Shown in pieces: positions 8,057-16,375 of a DNA stretch of 64,000 nucleotides. Both the position numbers and the translations under genes were made by a program. This stretch comes from Leucobacter musarum subsp. musarum (GTDB taxonomy: Bacteria > Actinomycetota > Actinomycetes > Actinomycetales > Microbacteriaceae). The notes beneath the pieces were generated by a model. That model worked only from the letters and a program-made list of their open reading frames with translations, was not told the DNA's origin and ran no database searches. Each line of letters begins with the position of its first letter. Positions within the stretch are counted from its first letter, which is position 1. The stretch is from positions 99,739 to 163,738 of the forward strand of contig NZ_JHBW01000068.1 of NCBI RefSeq assembly GCF_001273845.1. Reading direction: 5' to 3'.

Positions 8057-8779
8057 GTGATTGAACGCCGCCAGACCCCACCGGATGCGCAGCAAGCCCC
8101 GTCCGATCTCGACTTCGTGCTCGCCTGCGTGAGCGACGATGCGGCGGCCGGGCGCTTCGCCGATTGGGGGCGATCGACGGTCATCGATGAGCACACCGGC
8201 GTGGCCTCGTTCGACCGGGGACTCTTCGAGGTGCTGCACACCGCAGCGGGCATTTCGGCGGAGTTCCCGGTCGGCAACGCCGGCGTCATGCACGTCTACG
8301 GGTACTGGTTCTCGGAGGTGCCGACCCCGTTCGGGTTCAAGCGCGACCGCTGGCTGCACGGCGAGGTAGCGCAGGCATTCGGGCTCGCGTCTGAGGCATT
8401 CCACCTCACGCGCGGAGCCGACGACGGCTCGACCCCGCTGCAACGCCTGTCGCGGGTCGCGCTGCCGGCGCTGCGCTCGCCTGCTCCGGGCACACCGGAG
8501 GGAAACGCCCTCATCGGCGACCGTGCGAGTCGTGTCGTGTTCGCGCAGGTCGCTGGTGACGCCGCGAAGCCTGTCGGCGCCTCGGGGGCGGCTGGCTTCG
8601 CGGATGCGGCTGGGCTCACCAGCGGCGGATCGCCGGCGCTCATCTACGGCATCGCACCGACCGTGGGCGCGCCCCTGCAACTCATCACGGCGTTCCCGTT
8701 CGGGGGAGACGTCGCGGCGCTGATCGCCGAATTCGAGGGCGAACCCACCGCGCGTTGGAATGCCGCCATCGACTCGTAA
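8057..8779 (+). CDS. Hypothetical protein, 240 residues
   Basis: Unrecognised soluble protein with actinobacterial codon use throughout. It starts at GTG 8057 with no clear Shine-Dalgarno. Visible features are an acidic N-terminal part (DLDFVLACVSDDAAAGRFAD), an aromatic centre (MHVYGYWFSEVPTPFGFKRD near residues 78-97) and a Gly/Ala-rich region near residue 170. It is upstream of, and co-oriented with, the HAD-phn operon, but 83 bp and an operator-like palindrome separate them, so it is probably its own transcription unit. No function is offered. Confidence 0.6.
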   Translation: MIERRQTPPDAQQAPSDLDFVLACVSDDAAAGRFADWGRSTVIDEHTGVASFDRGLFEVLHTAAGISAEFPVGNAGVMHVYGYWFSEVPTPFGFKRDRWLHGEVAQAFGLASEAFHLTRGADDGSTPLQRLSRVALPALRSPAPGTPEGNALIGDRASRVVFAQVAGDAAKPVGASGAAGFADAAGLTSGGSPALIYGIAPTVGAPLQLITAFPFGGDVAALIAEFEGEPTARWNAAIDS

Positions 8780-8827
8780 CGGTCTGTTCATGTGCCGATG
8801 GCCGTTTCGTCCATATCGCTCCGTAAC

Positions 8828-8846
8828 TTTGGATGCATCGTCCAAA
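8828..8846 (+). promoter_or_regulatory. Perfect palindrome, likely operator of the HAD-phn operon
   Basis: TTTGGA-N7-TCCAAA lies 16 bases before the ATG of the first gene of the operon. A 6+6 perfect inverted repeat with one-turn spacing fits a dimeric regulator; the RpiR-type gene closing the operon is the natural candidate. Binding is inferred from position only. Confidence 0.45.
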
Positions 8847-8862
8847 CACTCAAGGAGCGCAC

Positions 8863-9564
8863 ATGGCACCGAGCATCGTATTCGACTTCGACGGCACCCT
8901 CGCTGTCGGTCACGGCCCGGTGCGCGCGTATGCGCACTGCGTCGCCGCGGCCGCCGCAGCCGGGTACCTCGATCGGGTCGAAGCCGAGCTCGCTCGCTAC
9001 GACGCGGGTGACAGCGCCTTCCGTGACGGGTACGACATCGTCGGATCGCTCGCAGTCGCCGACGGCGTCACCGCAGAGGCAACGCAGCGCGCGTACGCCG
9101 AGAGCCGGGAATTGCTCGGTACCGCGAGCGCACCCGTCGACGCCGCTGACGGACTCGATGACATGCTCGAAACGCTGGGGCGTTCGGCGCGTCTGATTCT
9201 CGCAACGAATGCTCCTGAGCCCGGCATCGGCCGCGTGCTCGCGTCGTGGGGCGTGCAGCACCGTTTCGACGAGCGCCACTTCACCGTCGGCAAGCCTGCC
9301 GGGCTCGCGCCGCTCGTCGAGCGACTCCTCGCTGACGGCCCGGTGCTCGCGATCGGCGACATCGCCGAATACGACCTCGTTCCGGCGATCACCCTCGGCG
9401 CGGATACCGCGCTGGTGGGCGCGACCGCGGCGACCTCCACTGTTCCGGTGACGCTGCGCGGAGCCTCGCTCGCGCAGCTGCGCGCCGAGATCGAAACCTG
9501 GGCCGCGCTCGCGGCTTCCAGCACCTCCGCGCCGCTCGGCGCGGGATCCGGCATCGAAAGGTAA
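8863..9564 (+). CDS. HAD family hydrolase (probable phosphatase)
   Basis: A 233-residue haloacid-dehalogenase-superfamily enzyme. Motif I is DFDGTL (residues 8-13, nucleophile Asp), motif II the Thr in LATNAP, motif III the Lys in VGKPAG, and motif IV GDIAEYD. A helical cap sits between motifs I and II (residues ~20-90), as in phosphoglycolate-phosphatase-like or phosphonatase-like members. ATG 8863 is chosen over ATG 8833 because AAGGAG at 8850-8856 is correctly spaced. It begins an apparent operon with phosphonate-type transport genes, so it may dephosphorylate or cleave the imported compound. It lacks any feature that would let me call it phosphonoacetaldehyde hydrolase. Confidence 0.82.
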   Translation: MAPSIVFDFDGTLAVGHGPVRAYAHCVAAAAAAGYLDRVEAELARYDAGDSAFRDGYDIVGSLAVADGVTAEATQRAYAESRELLGTASAPVDAADGLDDMLETLGRSARLILATNAPEPGIGRVLASWGVQHRFDERHFTVGKPAGLAPLVERLLADGPVLAIGDIAEYDLVPAITLGADTALVGATAATSTVPVTLRGASLAQLRAEIETWAALAASSTSAPLGAGSGIER

Positions 9565-9572
9565 CCCCACCC

Positions 9573-10586
9573 ATGCGTTCATCCGTTCTCGCAATCGGCG
9601 CCCTCACCGTCGCCGCGCTCGGTCTCGCGGGCTGCAGCGCCAGCGACTCCTCGGCGTCGGCCACCGACGAAGCGCAGGCCTGGCCCGACTCCATCACGGT
9701 GTCGCTCGTTCCCTCGGTCGAGGGCGAAGATCTCGCTGAGGCGCTCGACCCGCTGACGACGTACCTCTCCGACGGTCTCGGCATCGAGGTCGAGGGCGTC
9801 GTCGCGAGCGACTACGCCGCGACGGTCGAGGCGCTCGGCGCCGACCAGGCCCAGGTCGTCATCACCGACGCCGGCTCGCTCTACCAGGCCATGAACCAGT
9901 ACGACGCCCAACTCGTGCTGCGCGATGTGCGCTTCGGGGCGACCTCGTATGCCTCGGTCGCGTACACCAATAACCCCGACAAGTACTGCGAGACCGCCCC
10001 GGTCAAGGCGACGTATGCCGCCAGCAACATCGAGCTCTCGTACTGCAACGGCATCGAAGAAGCCGGGAAGAACGCGACCGGCCAGGGCGAAGCCGGCATC
10101 GACGCGCTGAAGAAGATCTCGAAGGGTACGAAGGTCGCACTGCAGGCCGCGACGTCGCCCGCGGGCTACCAGTACCCGGTCGTCGCCATGCGCGACGCGG
10201 GCATCGACACCGACGCCGACATCTCGCAGGTGCCGGTCGAGGGCAACAACAACGCCGTGCTCGCGGTGGCGAATGGCGACGCCGAGGTCAGCTTCGGCTA
10301 CTGGGACGCGCGCACCACGGTCACCGCCGAGGCGCCCGACGTCGCCGACACGGTGACCGCGTTCGCGTACACCGAGATGATTCCGAACGGTGGCGTCGCG
10401 GTCGCGAACACCCTCCCCGCTGACCTCGTCGAGCAGCTGACGAAGCTGATGGACGACTACGCCGACTCCTCGGACGAGGCGAAGACCGTGATGTTCGACC
10501 TCGTCGGCCTCTCGGACTGGACCAGCGAGACGGCTGACGACGAGATCTCGCGCTACGGCGAGATCCTCACGCAGTTCGCGAACTGA
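9573..10586 (+). CDS. phnD: Phosphonate-type ABC transporter, substrate-binding lipoprotein
   Basis: A 337-residue PhnD-family binding protein that begins 8 bases after the HAD gene. The N-terminus is a lipoprotein signal with lipobox LAGC (Cys 21). The mature part shows the PhnD/type-2 periplasmic fold: [19 protein letters not shown] near residue 41, where the loop normally contacts the phosphonate, and a late GYWDARTTV segment. PhnD relatives bind 2-aminoethylphosphonate, other phosphonates, phosphite or phosphate esters, and the true ligand here cannot be read from the sequence. Downstream are the ATPase and two permeases. Confidence 0.88.
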   Translation: MRSSVLAIGALTVAALGLAGCSASDSSASATDEAQAWPDSITVSLVPSVEGEDLAEALDPLTTYLSDGLGIEVEGVVASDYAATVEALGADQAQVVITDAGSLYQAMNQYDAQLVLRDVRFGATSYASVAYTNNPDKYCETAPVKATYAASNIELSYCNGIEEAGKNATGQGEAGIDALKKISKGTKVALQAATSPAGYQYPVVAMRDAGIDTDADISQVPVEGNNNAVLAVANGDAEVSFGYWDARTTVTAEAPDVADTVTAFAYTEMIPNGGVAVANTLPADLVEQLTKLMDDYADSSDEAKTVMFDLVGLSDWTSETADDEISRYGEILTQFAN

Positions 10587-10636
10587 CGTCGCGGCAGCGC
10601 GGCACCCCACCACACGCAGGAGCACGAAGCACTTCG

Positions 10637-11488
10637 ATGACACACTCACTCGATGAGCACCGCGGGGCGAGCGGTCGGCAGACGCCGGCCGCCGCCTCGT
10701 GGCGCATCGCCCTCGACGGGGTCTCCGTCACCTATCCGAACGGTACCCGTGCCCTGCACGATGTGTCGTTGACCATCGAGCCCGGCGAGATGGTCTCGAT
10801 CGTCGGGCTCTCCGGATCGGGCAAGTCCACACTGATTCGCACGATCAACGGTCTCGTCGGCACCACCGGCGGCACCGCCACCACCGGCAGCGTCACCGTC
10901 GGCCCGCACCGCATCTCCGAGCTGCGCGGTCGCGCGCTGCGCGAGGCGCGCGGGCACATCGGCATGATCTTCCAGGCGTTCAATCTCGCCGAGCGCACGA
11001 GCGTGTACCGCAACACCCTCGTCGGTCGTTTTGCGCACTCGCCCGCGTATCGCACGCTGCTCGGGCTGCCGAGCGCCGAGGATCGCGACATCGCGCTGCG
11101 GGCGCTCGACTCGGTCGGCATCCTCGACAAGGTGTGGGTGCGCGCCGGTTCGCTCTCGGGCGGGCAAAAGCAGCGTGTCGCGATCGCCCGCGCGCTGTCG
11201 CAGCAGCCGAGTGTCATGCTCGCCGACGAACCCGTCGCGAGCCTCGACCCGCCCACCGCGCACGCCGTCATGGCCGACCTCGAGCGCATCAACGCGGAGC
11301 GCGGCCTCACCGTGCTCGTGAACATCCACCTCATGGATCTTGCCCGCCAATACACGACCCGCATGATCGGGCTGCGCGACGGCCGCGTCGTCTACGACGG
11401 GCCTGCGGCATCGGCCACCGACGCCGATTTCGAGCAGATCTACGGCCGGCCGATTCAACCCCGCGACCGACTGGGGTCTCAGGCATGA
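10637..11488 (+). CDS. phnC: Phosphonate-type ABC transporter, ATP-binding protein
   Basis: A 283-residue ATPase with Walker [10 protein letters not shown] (57-65), signature LSGGQKQR, Walker [14 protein letters not shown], and the PhnC-typical switch region [22 protein letters not shown] 10637 is the only reasonable start. A GCAGGAG lies about 15 bases upstream, which is rather far, so an internal start is possible, but the first conserved strand ([13 protein letters not shown]) begins only at residue 21. Its TGA overlaps the ATG of the first permease (ATGA). It powers the PhnD-PhnE importer. Confidence 0.9.
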   Translation: MTHSLDEHRGASGRQTPAAASWRIALDGVSVTYPNGTRALHDVSLTIEPGEMVSIVGLSGSGKSTLIRTINGLVGTTGGTATTGSVTVGPHRISELRGRALREARGHIGMIFQAFNLAERTSVYRNTLVGRFAHSPAYRTLLGLPSAEDRDIALRALDSVGILDKVWVRAGSLSGGQKQRVAIARALSQQPSVMLADEPVASLDPPTAHAVMADLERINAERGLTVLVNIHLMDLARQYTTRMIGLRDGRVVYDGPAASATDADFEQIYGRPIQPRDRLGSQA

Positions 11489-12297
11489 CGAGCGCTGTGG
11501 AAACGCGCCTCGACCTGCCGACGCGCCCGCGCCACACGCTCCGCACGGCGCTGATCATCGCAGCCGTGGTCGGCTTCACCGTGCTCACCTGTCTGCCGGC
11601 GATCGGCGGCATCGAGCTCGACCTCGCCGCGATTGCGAAGAACTGGCGCAACGGCGTGACGAAGCTCGTGCAGCTGGCGCAGCCCAACTTCGGGTTCCTG
11701 CCGCGCACGTGGGCGCCGCTCGTCGAAACGCTGCAGATGGCCCTCGTGGGAGCGGCCGCTGCGGCGGTGTGCTCGATCCCGCTCACCCTCTGGGCTGCGG
11801 CTCCCACGAACCCGAACCGGGTCACTCGCGGGCTGGTGCGCACCCTCAACAACATCAATCGCGCGGTGCCCGACCTCGTCTTCGCCACCGTGCTCGTGGC
11901 GATGGTCGGGGTCGGCGCGCTGCCCGGTGTGGTGACGCTCTTCCTGTTCAACATCGGCATCGTCGTGAAGCTCGTCTCTGAGGCGATCGATGCGGCGGAT
12001 CACCGCTACATGGAGGCCGGACGCGCCGCGGGCGGCACGCAGTTCCAGATCAACCGCGCCACAGCACTTCCGCAGGCGTGGCCGCTGTTCGCGAACCAGT
12101 GGCTCTACGCGCTCGAACTCAATGTGCGCATCTCGGCCATTCTCGGCATCGTCGGCGCGGGCGGCATCGGGCGGCTGCTCGACGAGCGCCGCGGGTTCTA
12201 CGCCTACTCCGATGTCTCGGTCATCATCCTCGAGATCCTCGTCGTCGTGATCGCCATCGAAGTGCTCTCCAACCTCATCCGCCGGAGGCTCGTATGA
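11485..12297 (+). CDS. phnE: Phosphonate-type ABC transporter permease, first PhnE
   Basis: A 270-residue inner-membrane protein of the binding-protein-dependent permease superfamily, with about six hydrophobic segments and the cytoplasmic EAA-type loop [24 protein letters not shown]. The segment [20 protein letters not shown] is characteristic of PhnE. ATG 11485 overlaps the phnC stop, and its own stop overlaps the next permease start, so the three are coupled. A pair of PhnE proteins, instead of a homodimer, is common in actinobacteria. Confidence 0.9.
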   Translation: MTSAVETRLDLPTRPRHTLRTALIIAAVVGFTVLTCLPAIGGIELDLAAIAKNWRNGVTKLVQLAQPNFGFLPRTWAPLVETLQMALVGAAAAAVCSIPLTLWAAAPTNPNRVTRGLVRTLNNINRAVPDLVFATVLVAMVGVGALPGVVTLFLFNIGIVVKLVSEAIDAADHRYMEAGRAAGGTQFQINRATALPQAWPLFANQWLYALELNVRISAILGIVGAGGIGRLLDERRGFYAYSDVSVIILEILVVVIAIEVLSNLIRRRLV

Positions 12298-13139
12298 CCG
12301 CATCGCTCGACACTCGGCCCAAGGCAAGCCCTGCCATGCAGGCGTACGCGCCGCTGCAGTTGCCGGCCCGACCGTCGCGTCTCGCACCCACGGCGTGGGC
12401 GGTGGTCGCGGGGCTGGTGATCCTCGTCGCCGGGGGCACGCTGCAGATCACCTGGAGCGACCTCCCCGCCGTGCCGGGGCAGATCGCGCACTACCTCGAA
12501 CTCATGTTCGCGTCGCCCAACTGGGAGAAGCTGCCGCGGGCGCTTTTCGAGACCTGGCGGTCGATCTCGATGGCGTGGATGGGCGCCATGCTCTGCGTCA
12601 TCGTGTCGGTGCCGCTCGGCATGCTCGCCGCGCGCGCCGTCGGCCCGGCCTGGCTGCGCGCGCTGCTGCGCGGGGTGTTCGCGGTGATCCGTGCGGTGCC
12701 CGAGGTGATCATCGCCCTCGTACTGCTCACCGTGACCGGACTCACGCCGCTCACCGGCGCACTCGCGCTCGGCATCGCCGGCATCGGCACCCAGGGCAAG
12801 TGGGTGTACGAGACGGTCGAGTCGGCGCACGAGGGGGCGTCCGAAGCGGTGCGTGCCGCGGGCGGGTCGACCGCCGAGGTGACCCGCTGGGCGATTTGGC
12901 CCCCCGTCGCTCCGGCGCTGCTCTCATTCGCGCTGTACCGCTTCGAGATCAACATCCGCACCTCCGCCGTGCTCGGTCTCGTCGGGGCGGGCGGCATCGG
13001 AAGTATGCTGTCGAACTACACCAACTATCGGCAGTGGGACACGGTGGGAATGCTCTTGATCGTCGTCATCGTGGCGACGATGCTCATGGATACGATCTCG
13101 GGCGCGATTCGGCGCCGGATCATGAACGGAAGCAGGTAA
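12294..13139 (+). CDS. phnE: Phosphonate-type ABC transporter permease, second PhnE
   Basis: A 281-residue permease, parallel to the previous one, with about six membrane spans. Landmarks are IRAVPEVIIALVLLTVTG and the EAA-type loop EAVRAAGGSTAEVTRWAIWP, then NIRTSAVLGLVGAGGIG. It starts at the ATG that overlaps the upstream TGA. The first ~30 residues are a Pro/Ala-rich cytoplasmic extension. Its TAA at 13137-13139 is followed two bases later by the GTG of the RpiR regulator, so the regulator is probably on the same transcript. Confidence 0.9.
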   Translation: MTASLDTRPKASPAMQAYAPLQLPARPSRLAPTAWAVVAGLVILVAGGTLQITWSDLPAVPGQIAHYLELMFASPNWEKLPRALFETWRSISMAWMGAMLCVIVSVPLGMLAARAVGPAWLRALLRGVFAVIRAVPEVIIALVLLTVTGLTPLTGALALGIAGIGTQGKWVYETVESAHEGASEAVRAAGGSTAEVTRWAIWPPVAPALLSFALYRFEINIRTSAVLGLVGAGGIGSMLSNYTNYRQWDTVGMLLIVVIVATMLMDTISGAIRRRIMNGSR

Positions 13140-13141
13140 CG

Positions 13142-14056
13142 GTGGCCTGGCACGGAGCCCCCGACGCGCGCCCCAGCGCACGCATCGCCTCGCTCGCCCC
13201 CTCGCTGCAGCGCACCGAGCGCCGCGTGGTCGAGGCGATCGCCGCCGACCGCGAGCGCGCCGTCGCCTGCACCGCGCAGTCGCTCGCCGAGTGGGTGGAG
13301 GTGGGGCGCACCACCGTGATCCGCGCCGCGCAATCGCTCGGCTACGAGGGGTACCCGCAGCTGCGCGTCGCGCTCGTGCAAGAGCTCGCGCTCGAGGGCG
13401 CGGCGGCCGAGTCCGCCGGTGGTTTCGGCGGCGGCTCGGGCGGGGGCGATGGTGCCGGATCAGCGGCGGGCGACGCCACGATCCTCGGTGCGCTGCGCTC
13501 GCGCATCGGCCGCCTCGCCGCACGGCTCGACGACACCCTGGCGGCACTCACCGTCGAGGGGGTCGACGCCTTCGTGCACGCCCTCGACCGCGCCGACCGA
13601 CTGCTCGTGATCGCGAACGGGCTCTCGAGCCCGCTCGGGCTCGACTTCGCCATGCGCCTGAACTCGGCAGGCCGCTCGGTCGAGCAATTCGCCGACCCCA
13701 TGGCGCAGCAGATCGCCGCGCGTCAGCTCGGCGCGGGCTCGGTCTGCGTCGTGTTCTCGGGGTCGGGCGCGAACCGCGCCACCCTCGAATCGATGGATGC
13801 CGCGAAGCGGAGCGGCGCCCAAGTGCTCGCCATTACCTCGTTCGCGCGCTCCGCCGTCGACCGCGGTGCCGACGTCTCGCTCGTCGTACCGCCCGTGGGC
13901 GGCAGCTTCCACGACGAACTCATCCACACCTCGCGCGCCGCGCTCATGCTGCTCACCGAGCACCTCGTCGACGCGTTCGTCGAGCTGCGGGGCGAACGCG
14001 GGCAGGCGGCGCGGTCGGCGGTGCTCGACGTGCTCGCGGGCGCGCTCGAGGAGTAG
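13142..14056 (+). CDS. RpiR/HexR-type regulator with SIS domain
   Basis: A 304-residue regulator. The N-terminal helix-turn-helix (~20-85) reads LQRTERRVVEAIAADRERA, then AEWVEVGRTTVIRAAQSLGY, the hallmark of the RpiR family. A C-terminal SIS sugar-phosphate-binding domain follows (~135-280; VIANGLSSPLGLDFAMRLNS and CVVFSGSGANRATLESMDAA). A Gly-rich linker joins them (GGFGGGSGGG). It starts at GTG 13142 with AGCAGG just upstream. RpiR proteins usually sense phosphosugars. Its place at the end of the phn-type operon suggests that the transported or processed compound is a phosphosugar-like molecule, or that it senses the product. Confidence 0.85.
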   Translation: MAWHGAPDARPSARIASLAPSLQRTERRVVEAIAADRERAVACTAQSLAEWVEVGRTTVIRAAQSLGYEGYPQLRVALVQELALEGAAAESAGGFGGGSGGGDGAGSAAGDATILGALRSRIGRLAARLDDTLAALTVEGVDAFVHALDRADRLLVIANGLSSPLGLDFAMRLNSAGRSVEQFADPMAQQIAARQLGAGSVCVVFSGSGANRATLESMDAAKRSGAQVLAITSFARSAVDRGADVSLVVPPVGGSFHDELIHTSRAALMLLTEHLVDAFVELRGERGQAARSAVLDVLAGALEE

Positions 14057-14096
14057 CTCAGAGCGGGGAGCGCGGACTGACCCCGGGCGCGCGCCG

Positions 14097-15437
14097 CTAC
14101 CCGCCGAGGTGATCCCGAAGCGTGACGCCCGAGTAGTCGGTGCGGAAGATGCCGCGTCGCTGCAGCTCAGGGACCACGCCATTCACGAAGTCCTCGAACG
14201 ACGAGTGATAGAGCGCCGGCATGATGATGAAACCGTCGGCGGCGTCGCTCTCGAACAGGTACTGCAGTTCGTCGGCGATCGTTGCGGGCGAGCCGACGAG
14301 TTGCGGGTGCAACTGATTCAGCGCCTGCTCGATCGCGAGATCCGCCACCGTGAACCCGCGCCGCTCGCTGACTGCGGCGAGCATGTCTTCGAACCCGACG
14401 CTGCCGGTCGCCCCGCGGTGGGCGGCGAGCACCTCGGTCGCCCGGGCCGCGGGGTCGAGCGACTCCGCGTGCAGCAGTCGACCGAGCTTTTCGAGGGCGC
14501 CGGGCAGGTCGATCTGGGCGACGAGGGCCGCGAGCTTCGCCTGCGCCTCGGCATCGGTCCACCCGACCACCGGCTGCACGCCCTGCAGCACGCGGATCGC
14601 GTCAGGGTCTCTGCCGTGGTCGAGGCGCGCGCGATCCCGAATCTCGGTGCGCAGCTCACGCATCGCCTCGGGGGAGTCGCCGATCGCGAACACCACCTCG
14701 GCCCACCGAGCCGCGAACGCCCGGCCGCGCGGCGACGACCCCGCCTGCATGAGCACCGGAAACCCCTGTGGGCTCTGCGGCAGGGTCAGCGGACCGCGTG
14801 AGAGCGACCCCGCGACGCGGTGCACACGGGTGGCATCGGCGAACTCGCCGGTCGCCTGATCGTGCACCAGTGCTTCGGGTGCCCAACTGCGCCAGAGCTC
14901 GACCACGGTGTCGACCACCGCGTCGGCGCGATCGTAGCGATCGGCCGGGGGAGCGATGCCGTCGTGCCCATGGTTGCGCGCCTCGGCGTCGGTGGTCGAG
15001 GTGACGATGTTCCAGGCGGCGCGGCCACCCGACAGGTGATCGACGGAGAGCAGTTGCCGGGCGACCGTGTACGGCGGTATGAAGCTCGTCGATACGGTCG
15101 CCCCCAAGCCGATGCGCGAGGTGGCCCCCGCGACGAGCGACACCTTCGTGATCGGGTCGAGATAGATGGCACCCTTGCCCGCGGTGCGCAGCGTCGTCGC
15201 GAACTCGCCCGCACCGTCTTCGGGCACCGCCAATGCATCCGCGAAGAAGATCATGTCGAAGCAGCCGCGCTCCAGCGTGCGCCCGAGGTCGGCGTAGAAC
15301 GCCCCGCTCAGCCAGTCGGTGCGACCCAGCGGGTTGCGCCAGTTTTCGGAGTACTGGCTCGTCGGCGGGTTCACCATGCCGACCAGGTGCATGCCGCGGC
15401 CGATGCTGGTGTCGGTGCGGGTGCCGGTGCTGGTCAT
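14097..15437 (-). CDS. Flavin-dependent monooxygenase, NtaA/SnaA/DszA family
   Basis: A 446-residue class-C flavin monooxygenase of the bacterial luciferase-like superfamily. The family start is clear: HLVGMVNPPTSQYSENWRNP near residue 17, then GCFDMIFFADAL; the conserved GGRAAWNIVTST and YDRADAVVDTVVELWRSW blocks follow. Such FMNH2-dependent enzymes oxidise nitrilotriacetate, pristinamycin precursors, dibenzothiophene sulfone or small heterocycles. They need a separate flavin reductase, which is not seen here. It overlaps the upstream YkoF-like gene by 4 bp and is therefore in its operon, divergent from a TPP-riboswitch-controlled importer. This context suggests a role in metabolism of a thiamine fragment (inference). 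Confidence 0.85.
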   Translation of the reverse strand: MTSTGTRTDTSIGRGMHLVGMVNPPTSQYSENWRNPLGRTDWLSGAFYADLGRTLERGCFDMIFFADALAVPEDGAGEFATTLRTAGKGAIYLDPITKVSLVAGATSRIGLGATVSTSFIPPYTVARQLLSVDHLSGGRAAWNIVTSTTDAEARNHGHDGIAPPADRYDRADAVVDTVVELWRSWAPEALVHDQATGEFADATRVHRVAGSLSRGPLTLPQSPQGFPVLMQAGSSPRGRAFAARWAEVVFAIGDSPEAMRELRTEIRDRARLDHGRDPDAIRVLQGVQPVVGWTDAEAQAKLAALVAQIDLPGALEKLGRLLHAESLDPAARATEVLAAHRGATGSVGFEDMLAAVSERRGFTVADLAIEQALNQLHPQLVGSPATIADELQYLFESDAADGFIIMPALYHSSFEDFVNGVVPELQRRGIFRTDYSGVTLRDHLGG

Positions 15438-16192
15438 ACCGTGGGCTCGGGAGCCGGGATGCCCGCGATCGACGGGCTATTGATCGAGACCGTAAGGTGC
15501 GTCACGACGTGCTGCACCGTGGCGCCCACGCCGATCCACGCGTTTGCGGCCGTCTCGAGCACCGCCGAGAGGTCGCCGTCGAGCCGGGTGGCGTAGTGGT
15601 CGGAGCCGGAGTAGACGCCCTCGTGCTTCGCCTGCTCGATCGCCGCGTAGATCGGGGTCATGTGGTCGGCGGGCGCGGAGTCGGCACGCGGGCCGTGCGC
15701 TCCGTCGGCGCCGTGTGCGTCGAGCAGCGGGTAGAGCGACCAGTGCGCTCGGGCGCGCACCCCGGTGGGCGCCAGCGCAATGGGTGACGCAGCGAGCGCG
15801 TGCACGCCGGGCGGCAGCGCGCACTGCAGCTCGCCGGGGCAGCCGCGCGATAGCAAAATTGCGGCCGAGAGGTGCGCGCCGCTCTCCGCAGCCGCCGCGA
15901 TCACGTCGCGCACGTACTCGAGCACCCGCTGTTCGCTGCCGGTGATGAACGTCGAGATGTCATTCGTCTCGACGGTGAGCCCATCAGCCGGGGCGCTTGC
16001 GAGGGCACCCAAGATGATCCGGACATACTCGGAGTCGTACACGGAGAGCGTGAAGCGCGCCCCGACGCCGTACTCCACGGGCGTCATCGTCTCGGCTGAG
16101 GTCAGAGACCCGGGTGCGCGTGGAACGCCTGATGCGGGCTGAAGGGTCGGCGTGGGCTGCGTGCTCGGTGAGGTCTGCGTCACGCAGCCCAC
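15434..16192 (-). CDS. YkoF-like thiamine/hydroxymethylpyrimidine-binding protein
   Basis: A 252-residue protein with two repeated ferredoxin-like YkoF domains. The first holds GARFTLSVYDSEYVRIILGA, ETNDISTFITGS and SAAILLSRGCPGE; the second begins near residue 145 with RAHWSLYPLLDA and has YATRLDGDLSAVLETA. Bacillus YkoF binds thiamine and its pyrimidine. The first ~38 residues are Thr/Pro/Ser-rich and probably unstructured; a later start is possible. It is the first gene of a two-gene operon with the flavin monooxygenase and is divergent from the riboswitch-controlled ThiYXZ genes, which fits pyrimidine salvage. Confidence 0.82.
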   Translation of the reverse strand: MGCVTQTSPSTQPTPTLQPASGVPRAPGSLTSAETMTPVEYGVGARFTLSVYDSEYVRIILGALASAPADGLTVETNDISTFITGSEQRVLEYVRDVIAAAAESGAHLSAAILLSRGCPGELQCALPPGVHALAASPIALAPTGVRARAHWSLYPLLDAHGADGAHGPRADSAPADHMTPIYAAIEQAKHEGVYSGSDHYATRLDGDLSAVLETAANAWIGVGATVQHVVTHLTVSINSPSIAGIPAPEPTV

Positions 16193-16236
16193 CCTAGGGG
16201 ACGACGCGCGCCACTCGCGCGAATGTTGCTAGGGTG

Positions 16237-16334
16237 AGTGCCACACGGGAGTCCGGTAGGCCGGGCTGAGAGGAAAGTACTCAACTTTCGACCGTCGAAC
16301 CTGATCTGGATCATGCCAGCGCAGGGAGACGCTC
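16237..16334 (+). ncRNA. TPP riboswitch (THI element)
   Basis: All diagnostic parts are present in order: the 5' P1 strand GAGTG (16237-16241), ACGGGAG, CTGAGAGG (16266-16273), then ACCTGATCTGG-ATCATGCCAGCGCAGGGA (16299-16327), and the 3' P1 strand CGCTC (16330-16334). These are the J2-4 and J4-5/P5 segments that bind thiamine pyrophosphate. It sits upstream of the ThiYXZ-like genes and would switch them off when TPP is plentiful. Confidence 0.95.
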
Positions 16335-16342
16335 TACGAACC

Positions 16343-16370
16343 CGTGCCCCATTCACCACAGAAGGGCACG
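16343..16370 (+). promoter_or_regulatory. Ribosome-site-sequestering hairpin (riboswitch expression platform)
   Basis: CGTGCCC (16343-16349) can pair perfectly with GGGCACG (16364-16370), which includes part of the Shine-Dalgarno GAAGGG (16361-16366) of the downstream ATG at 16376. This predicts control at translation initiation, the usual mode for actinobacterial TPP riboswitches. No T-run terminator is present. Confidence 0.6.
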
Positions 16371-16375
16371 CTTTC

